A DNA stretch of 64,000 nt from Antribacter soli (GTDB lineage Bacteria > Actinomycetota > Actinomycetes > Actinomycetales > Cellulomonadaceae): assembly GCF_021568775.1 (NCBI RefSeq), contig NZ_JAKGSG010000007.1, positions 1-64,000 on the forward strand. The letters are read 5' to 3'. Of this stretch, positions 62,893 to 64,000 are shown piece after piece. Within the stretch, counting starts at the first letter, position 1. The number at the start of each line of letters is the position of its first letter. The notes beneath the pieces were generated by a model. The model did no database searches. It saw nothing but the letters and a program-made list of their open reading frames with translations, and was not told where the DNA came from. The position numbers and the translations under genes were made by a program.

Positions 62893-63987
62893 TCAGCTCC
62901 TCGTCTCGTCGTGCGGCCAGTCGTGCCCGCCGTCGTCCGGCCCGCCCGGCACGCGGGCCGAGGCCCGTCGCCCGCCGTCGCCGCCGCCGTCGCCGTCCGT
63001 CGCCACCGCGCCGCGGCGGGACGCACCCTCCCGGCCGAGCACCGCCGCACCGACCGCGGCGACGGGCACGCCCTGGGGCGCGATCCGCACCCGCTCGTGC
63101 AGGGCGAGGGACGTGAGGAACGGCGATCCCTCGGCCTGCTCGTGCAGGGCGTCCTGCACCGCCTCGAGCAGCGGCTCCCCGAGCTGGGACACCCCACCGC
63201 CGAGGACGACGTGGCGCACGTCGACCGTCAGGACGAGCAGCCGCACGGCGCTCGCCACGGCGCCCGCGAACCGCGCCTTGACGGCGACGGCGCCCGGGTC
63301 GCCGGCGGCGGCCGCCTCGAACAGCTCGACCGGGGAGGGCTTGCCGTGCACCGCGGGCCACGCGGTGGCGAGCGCGGTGCCGGACGCGAACATCTCGAGG
63401 CAGCCGCGCTGCCCGCACGCGCACTCCGGCCCGGCCGGGTCGATCGGCACGTGCCCGATCTCGCCCGCGGCACCGCTGACGCCGCGCCGCAGGTCGCCCT
63501 CGAGCACCAGGCCGGCCGCGAGGCCCGTGCCGAGGGCGACGAAGGCGAGATCCTCGCTCTGCGGGGCGGCGCCGGCCGCCCGATGGTGCACGGGCGTGTC
63601 CCGCTCCAGCAGGTGTGCCGCACCCACCGCGGCCACGTTGAGGTCGTTCTCGACCACGACCGGCACGCCGTCGATCTCGGCCGACAGCAGGTCGGCGAGC
63701 GGCAGCTCGGACCCGTCCACCCCGAGGTTCACGGCGTGCCGCACGGTGCCCGCGGCGTGGTCGACGATGCCGGGGATGCCGAGCCCCACGCCCGCGACCC
63801 GCGCGAGGGTGGTGCCGCCCAGGTCCACGAGGTCACGCACTGCCTGAGCCGCGCCGGCGACCACACCCTCCGCCCCGCGGACGGTGGGGCGGCGCACCTG
63901 GGCGACCACTGCGCCGTCGGGCCCGAGGAGGGCGCCCAGGATCTTGGTGCCGCCGATGTCGAGACCGATCGTGTATGACGCCCCCAT
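62893..63987 (-). CDS. ROK family sugar kinase
   Basis: A 364-aa ROK protein without a helix-turn-helix, thus a kinase rather than a repressor. ATP motif GLDIGGTKILGALLG at residues 8-22, catalytic VVVENDLNVAAVG, phosphate 2-type VALGTGLAAGLVLEGDLRRG, and the ROK zinc site GHVPIDPAGPECACGQRGCLE (His plus three Cys). A Gly/Asp/Arg-rich tail of about 45 residues is extra. Upstream of nagB with a one-base gap, it probably phosphorylates N-acetylglucosamine or glucosamine. AAGGGC precedes the ATG; a TGA in the last bases of the window may be the end of a further operon gene. Confidence 0.92.
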   Translation of the reverse strand: MGASYTIGLDIGGTKILGALLGPDGAVVAQVRRPTVRGAEGVVAGAAQAVRDLVDLGGTTLARVAGVGLGIPGIVDHAAGTVRHAVNLGVDGSELPLADLLSAEIDGVPVVVENDLNVAAVGAAHLLERDTPVHHRAAGAAPQSEDLAFVALGTGLAAGLVLEGDLRRGVSGAAGEIGHVPIDPAGPECACGQRGCLEMFASGTALATAWPAVHGKPSPVELFEAAAAGDPGAVAVKARFAGAVASAVRLLVLTVDVRHVVLGGGVSQLGEPLLEAVQDALHEQAEGSPFLTSLALHERVRIAPQGVPVAAVGAAVLGREGASRRGAVATDGDGGGDGGRRASARVPGGPDDGGHDWPHDETRS

Positions 63988-64000
63988 CAGCCCTTCACCG

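Noticed and set aside
62893-63987. ROK-type repressor (NagC/Mlc-like)
   Set aside because: No N-terminal helix-turn-helix; the protein starts directly with the kinase ATP motif.

Overview
The window is high-GC actinobacterial DNA, most likely from Micrococcales (Promicromonosporaceae or Cellulomonadaceae type, for example Isoptericola, Cellulosimicrobium or Promicromonospora relatives). This placement is inferred from the gene families (PknG, GlnX/GlnH, Orn next to tRNA-His, ClpS-DUF2017, DUF3039, DUF4916, DUF222-HNH), frequent GTG starts and many leaderless promoters. It is ordinary chromosome: no rRNA, phage, insertion sequence or CRISPR array is visible. The first 80 bases are long C and G homopolymers and look like an assembly edge.

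Layout. 0.1-6.4 kb: EttA, SSB, a coupled pair of large membrane-associated GTPases, tRNA-Arg and a small unknown gene. 6.8-19.9 kb: a 10-gene, mostly overlapping, same-strand block: TelA-like protein, unknown protein, CbxX/SpoVK-type AAA+ ATPase, GlnX-like membrane sensor, GlnH-like solute-binding lipoprotein, unknown protein, PknG-like kinase, PP2C phosphatase, VWA protein and FHA protein. It reads as a complete amino-acid-sensing phosphorylation circuit with its own writer, eraser and reader, merged with parts typical of tellurite/Ter stress systems. This is the most interesting part of the window.

20-27.7 kb: tRNA-His, Orn, two small helical proteins around a VOC protein, an ATP-grasp enzyme, a divergent MIO-lyase-like protein coupled to a membrane protein, and a twice-frameshifted DUF222/HNH (13E12-type) gene with a LexA-like box on its start. 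27.8-33.9 kb: Tex, an acetate-type symporter with its DUF485 partner, TrmB and a lipoprotein. 34-41.2 kb: D-amino-acid oxidase; a PadR repressor divergent from an FAD monooxygenase with operators over its promoter; CutA; a hydrolase; and a LacI-controlled ThuA/ThuB-like sugar pair with two matching operators. 41.3-48.8 kb: two identical tRNA-Lys genes, tRNA-Leu, a GroES-like protein, Bcp, DUF4916, thioredoxin, an ABC-F protein, a secreted protease, DUF3054, MurI and an MBL hydrolase.

48.8-53.9 kb: a salicylate-type catabolic cluster (PaaX regulator, aryl-AMP ligase, SdgC-like hydroxylase, divergent hydrolase). 54-64 kb: RNase PH, RdgB, DUF2017, ClpS, nicotinate phosphoribosyltransferase, DEAD helicase with DUF3039, an AAA+ ATPase, NagB and a ROK kinase.

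Two genome-scale patterns cut across these regions. At least 15 genes have a TANNNT box 6-8 bases before the start codon, which implies leaderless mRNAs and fixes many starts. Six intergenic gaps hold very long inverted repeats (18-30 bp arms) that fall into related sequence types.
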